From: Episyrphus balteatus
Taxonomy: Eukaryota > Arthropoda > Insecta > Diptera > Syrphidae
Assembly (NCBI RefSeq): GCF_945859705.1
Contig: NC_079136.1
Span: forward strand, 88,535,120 to 88,599,119
DNA length: 64,000 nucleotides
Direction: 5' to 3'
The notes beneath the pieces were generated by a model. The model saw nothing but the letters and a program-made list of their open reading frames with translations. It was not told the origin of the DNA and did not search any database. Shown here in pieces: positions 60,418 through 64,000 of this stretch. Made by a program: the position numbers and the translations under genes. The stretch's first letter is position 1, and every line of letters starts with the position of its first letter.

Positions 60418-60650
60418 CCCTAGAAAGATAATCATAATATACGTCTCAGAGACGTATGATTCTAAAAAAGATTTTTGGTCTTATGTTAACACTTTTTGTC
60501 ATATTTATTTAACTCATTACTTAGATTATTTTAAAGAAGTGATATAATAAATGAAATCAATTTAACAAAAACCCAGAAATTTGAATTGAATTAGATAAAA
60601 CAGTTCTTTACACGCCATACGTCTTACAGACGTAGATTATCTTTCTAGGG
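60418..60650. mobile_element. piggyBac-type MITE (233 bp)
   Basis: The left end is CCCTAGAAAGATAATCATA and the right end, reversed, starts CCCTAGAAAGATAATC. TTAA lies on both sides (60414-60417 and 60651-60654). TTAA targets with a CCCTAGAAAGATA end are those of the piggyBac transposon. ACGTCT..AGACGT palindromic phrases follow each end (about 60440-60455 and 60618-60634). There is no ORF, so it must move, if at all, with transposase from elsewhere. Confidence 0.95.
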
Positions 60651-60679
60651 TTAATAGTAAATATATTTCTATTTTTTAC

Positions 60680-60713
60680 CGACTTCCAAAAAGGAGGAGG
60701 TATTCAATTCGTC

Positions 60714-60758
<45 letters not shown>

Positions 60759-60925
60759 GTTACCGCATAACTTTGGACTGAGTGAACCAATTTTGATAAT
60801 TCTTTTTGTATTGGATAGCTGCAGTGTGGTCCCATTTCAATTTCGTTCACTTTTTGCCATAGGAACTATTTTAAAAACCATAAAACCCAGTTTTGATCCA
60901 TGGAAGTCGGTTTTGTTTTTTTGCT
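60680..60925 (+). repeat. Dispersed insect repeat with long T-run
   Basis: It begins 'accgacttccaaaaaggagg', followed by a T-run of over 30 bases and 'tgtttgttaccgcataactt'. I recall this phrase as a common dispersed repeat in insect genomes, but cannot name its family. Confidence 0.55.
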
Positions 60926-60964
60926 AAAAATGATTATTTAGTAAAATATTTCTTTTTTAATCAT

Positions 60965-61868
60965 AAAAAAAATCAGGTATAATCCGGTTTTACGACTTTT
61001 TTCAAAATTCCGAGAAAATCGCGTTTGAAAGTTGGGGTAAATTTTTTTTTCGAAAAATCCCCGAATCTTTGAACGCTCCTGGAAGCTAAACCGCTTGAGA
61101 GCAATTTTTGGGAGTGGTGCCAAATGATAGCTTGTGTCATGGGCCTACGCTTTGCACATTATCAGATTTTTAAAAAATCGCCTTCCATGTTAAACCGCCA
61201 CATCATGCCTATTTTTTCAGAATCGGGCTTAACTTTTTTCTTACCTTTAAGTTCTCCTGGTTTGAGAACGCGTGTACCTACAGGGATGGAAGTTGTACCC
61301 AAATGTAGGTTAGAGTCCCCGCTACCTTTTGGCATCAAAAAAAATGTTTTCATTTTTTTCAAAATTCCGAGATATAGGCGTTGGAAGGCTTTGATCTAGA
61401 GACAGGGGAGTAGTGCCATATGAAAGCTTATATTCTCAGCTACCCGAAAGTGGTATAATCCGGTTTTTCGATTTTTTTCAAAATTCCGAGAAAATCGTGT
61501 TTGAAAGTTGGGGTAAATTTTTTTTTTCGAAAAATCCCCGAATCTTTGAACGCTCCTGGAAGCTAAGCCGCTTGAGAGCAATTTTTGGGAGTGATGCCAA
61601 ATGATAGCTTGTGTCATGGGCCTACGCTTTGCACATTGTCAGATTTTTAAAAAATCGCTTTGCATGTTAAACCGCCACATCATGCCTATTTTTTCAGAAT
61701 CGGGCTTAACTTTTTTTTTACCTTTAAGTTCTCCTGGTTTGAGAACGCGTGTACCTACAGGGATGGAAGTTGTACCCAAATGTAGGTTAGAGTCCCCGCT
61801 ACCTTTTGGCATCAAAAAAAATTTTTTCATTTTCTTCAAAATTCCGAGATATAGGCGTTGGAAGTTGG
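60965..61868. repeat. 476-bp tandem duplication
   Basis: The segment from 'ataatccggttt' (about 60979) repeats from about 61455 with very few differences. Each copy encodes the same frames on both strands (for example 61124-61399 and 61601-61918 plus), which are not genes. A short extra piece (61387-61450) separates the copies. Confidence 0.92.
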
Positions 61869-61869
61869 G

Positions 61870-61973
61870 GCGCTCACTTTCAGCTCAGCTCACTTTCAGC
61901 TCAGCTCAAATGAGCTAAGCTATGGTACCTAGCTCAAATTTGAGCTGAGCTGTGAGCTGAGCTGAAATGTTAG
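61870..61973. repeat. GAGCT-rich arm, right
   Basis: Inverted counterpart of the left GAGCT arm (55385-55520), with the same order of phrases when reversed. Confidence 0.85.
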
Positions 61974-61984
61974 CTTTTTGCAAC

Positions 61985-62065
61985 CCTGGCAACTTGCCAC
62001 ACGCAACTTGCCACATACAACTTGCCACATGCAACTTGCCACATGAAACATGTAACTTGCTACGT
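61985..62065. repeat. AACTTGCCACA(T/C) minisatellite
   Basis: Five to six copies of a 12-14-bp unit (aacttgccacatgc and variants), decaying rightwards. Confidence 0.85.
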
Positions 62066-62243
62066 GTTGTGTGTTTTATGTTTGCCGTACTGTGGCGTAC
62101 TGCATTTTTAAATACTAAAGTACTGCGTACTCTAAAGGTGAAACGACAGCCCTGCTACCCAGGGTGATCGCGTCATAATCCCTTTGACATTCTTGTCAAA
62201 AAGTAAATTTTCATACCCACCCTCCCATAAGAAGTATAACTTC

Positions 62244-64000
62244 AAAAATGTGATTTTCTTAAAACGTGAATATTTTGCCTAGATTTGTATCCTATTCGAT
62301 AGATATCGACGCAGAGAGCACAAAAATGTATTTTTTATAAGTTTTGGTCAAGTAGTTTTGTTTTAAGAGAGTTTAGAATTTGTCAACTTTTGGGTCATTT
62401 AGAGCATAAATAGAGCCAGGAAACGCATTTGAAGTGAAAAAAATGTGATTTTCTTAAAACGTGAATATTTTGCCTAGATTTGTATCCTATTCGATAGATA
62501 TCGACGCAGAGAGCACAAAAATGTATTTTTTATAAGTTTTGGTCAAGTAGTTTTGTTTTTAGAGAGTTTTGAATTTGTCAACTTTTATATCATTTAGAGC
62601 ATAAATAGAGCCAGGAAACGCATTTGAAGTGAAAAAAATGTGATTTTCTTAAAACGTGAATATTTTGCCTAGATTTGTATCCTATTCGATAGATATCGAC
62701 GCAGAGAGCACAAAAATGTATTTTTTATAAGTTTTGGTCAAGTAGTTTTGTTTTTAGAGAGTTTAGAATTTGTCAACTTTTGGGTCATTTAGAGCATAAA
62801 TAGAGCCAGGAAACGCATTTGAAGTGAAAAAAATGTGATTTTCTTAAAACGTGAATATTTTGCCTAGATTTGTATCCTATTCGATAGATATCGACGCAGA
62901 GAGCACAAAAATGTATTTTTTATAAGTTTTGGTCAAGTAGTTTTGTTTTTAGAGAGTTTAGAATTTGTCAACTTTTGGGTCATTTAGAGCATAAATAGAG
63001 CCAGGAAACGCATTTGAAGTGAAAAAAATGTGATTTTCTTAAAACGTGAATATTTTGCCTAGATTTGTATCCTATTCGATAGATATCGACGCAGAGAGCA
63101 CAAAAATGTATTTTTTATAAGTTTTGGTCAAGTAGTTTTGTTTTTAGAGAGTTTAGAATTTGTCAACTTTTGGGTCATTTAGAGCATAAATAGAGCCAGG
63201 AAACGCATTTGAAGTGAAAAAAATGTGATTTTCTTAAAACGTGAATATTTTGCGTAGATTTGTATCCTATTCGATAGATATCGACGCAGAGAGCACAAAA
63301 ATGTATTTTTTATAAGTTTTGGTCAAGTAGTTTTGTTTTTAGAGAGTTTAGAATTTGTCAACTTTTGGGTCATTTAGAGCATAAATAGAGCCAGGAAACT
63401 CATTTGAAGTGAAAAAAATGTGATTTTCTTAAAACGTGAATATTTTGATTAGATTTGTATCCTATTCGATAGATATCGACGCAGAGAGCACAAAAATGTA
63501 TTTTTTATAAGTTTTGGTCAAGTAGTTTTGTTTTTAGAGAGTTTTGAATTTGTCAACTTTTATATCATTTAGAGCATAAATAGAGCCAGGAAACAATTTT
63601 GAAGTGAAAAAAATGTGATTTTTTTAAAACGTGAATATTTTGCCTAGATTTGTATCCTATTCGATAGATATCGACGCAGAGAGCACAAAAATGTAGTTTT
63701 TATAAGTTTTGGTCAAGTAGTTTTGTTTTTAGAGAGTTTTGAATTTGTCAACTTTTGGGTGATTTAGAGCATAAATAGAGCCAGGAAACGCATTTGAAGT
63801 GAAAAAAATGTGATTTTCTTAAAACGTGAATATTTTGCCTAGATTTGTATCCTATTCGATAGATATCGACGCAGAGAGTACAAAAATGTATTTTTTATAA
63901 GTTTTGGTCAAGTAGTTTTGTTTTTAGAGAGTTTTGAATTTGTCAACTTTTGGGTCATTTAGAGCATAAATAGAGCCAGGAAACGCATTTGAAGTGAAAA
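62244..64000 (+). repeat. 195-bp satellite, array B (9 units, runs off the window)
   Basis: The same unit, orientation and two subtypes as array A; marker positions 62307 and 62502 and onward keep the 195-bp step. A block of 'tatatc', then a longer T-run, then 'tgggtg' (63562-63780) also appears at 54778-54990 in array A. The array reaches the window edge, so its length is unknown. Confidence 0.98.

Larger units (their letters stand above)
55027..62243. mobile_element. 7.2-kb composite block inside the satellite
   Basis: Array A ends and array B starts in the same A-run of the unit, so the block lies at a single point of the satellite. GAAGTTATACTTCT at 55055-55068 and its exact complement at 62230-62243 are inverted near its two ends. 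Further in are inverted GAGCT-rich arms. No coding sequence for its own mobility is visible. It may be one non-autonomous element or a stack of insertions. Confidence 0.6.

Noticed and set aside
61124..61918. Pair of similar 91- and 105-codon ORFs as tandem genes
   Set aside because: They arise from a 476-bp tandem duplication of non-coding repeat DNA and also have mirror ORFs on the other strand.

Overview
The window looks like gene-poor insect nuclear DNA, most likely from a fly. It is very AT-rich, has no operon-like coding, and carries transposon families typical of arthropods: hAT, piggyBac, TA- and TTA-target MITEs, foldback elements, and jockey/CR1-type and I/R1-type LINEs. The order Diptera is an inference. 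No complete host gene is visible, so the window is probably intergenic or inside a large intron. The only long coding ORF is the reverse transcriptase of a 5'-truncated LINE (43.4-46.1 kb). Nearly all other ORFs in this DNA are chance frames or frames running through repeats.

Left part (1-26 kb). In order: an AT-rich dispersed repeat (1-785); a short LINE RT fossil (about 1.07-1.2 kb); a degenerate hAT element with an exact 8-bp target duplication (1859-2754); a mosaic inverted repeat (2.8-3.2 kb); foldback copy 1 (3634-4461); paired inverted dispersed repeats (8.7-11.3 kb); a 1.48-kb array of a 7-bp unit inside a small element with inverted ends (14.7-16.3 kb); a diverged roughly 100-bp minisatellite (17.4-18.8 kb); two copies of one TTA-target MITE family, one inserted in the other (21294-23172); an I/R1-type LINE 3' fragment with a 13-bp target duplication (24098-24643); and foldback copy 2 (25074-25896).

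Middle part (26-53 kb). A CACTG-ended element (26957-29126); three elements built as long inverted repeats (29419-31074, 35881-37730, 51027-52367); a nest of small MITEs with two tRNA-like Pol III-type sequences (32.6-35.3 kb); a 250-315-bp tandem repeat (39.75-40.7 kb); the LINE; and two adjacent elements whose ends share a GTAGGGGA-type terminus (46.65-48.6 kb).

Right part (53-64 kb). A 195-bp satellite occurs in two arrays (53340-55026 and 62244-64000, the second running off the window). The arrays are split by a 7.2-kb composite block that begins and ends in the same A-run of the unit. Inside the block are inverted GAGCT-rich arms, a 4.7-kb element with a hAT-type CAGGGGCGGATCC end, foldback copy 3 (56789-58131), a 233-bp piggyBac-type MITE with TTAA flanks, and a 476-bp tandem duplication.

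The most unusual item is the foldback family. Three insertions, each with a 9-bp target duplication, share ends and tandem arms of a 15-bp motif. One copy carries a different spacerless palindrome (90 bp, against 86 bp in the first) and a different interior. All coordinates come from reading the sequence by eye; repeat boundaries without a stated target duplication are approximate.
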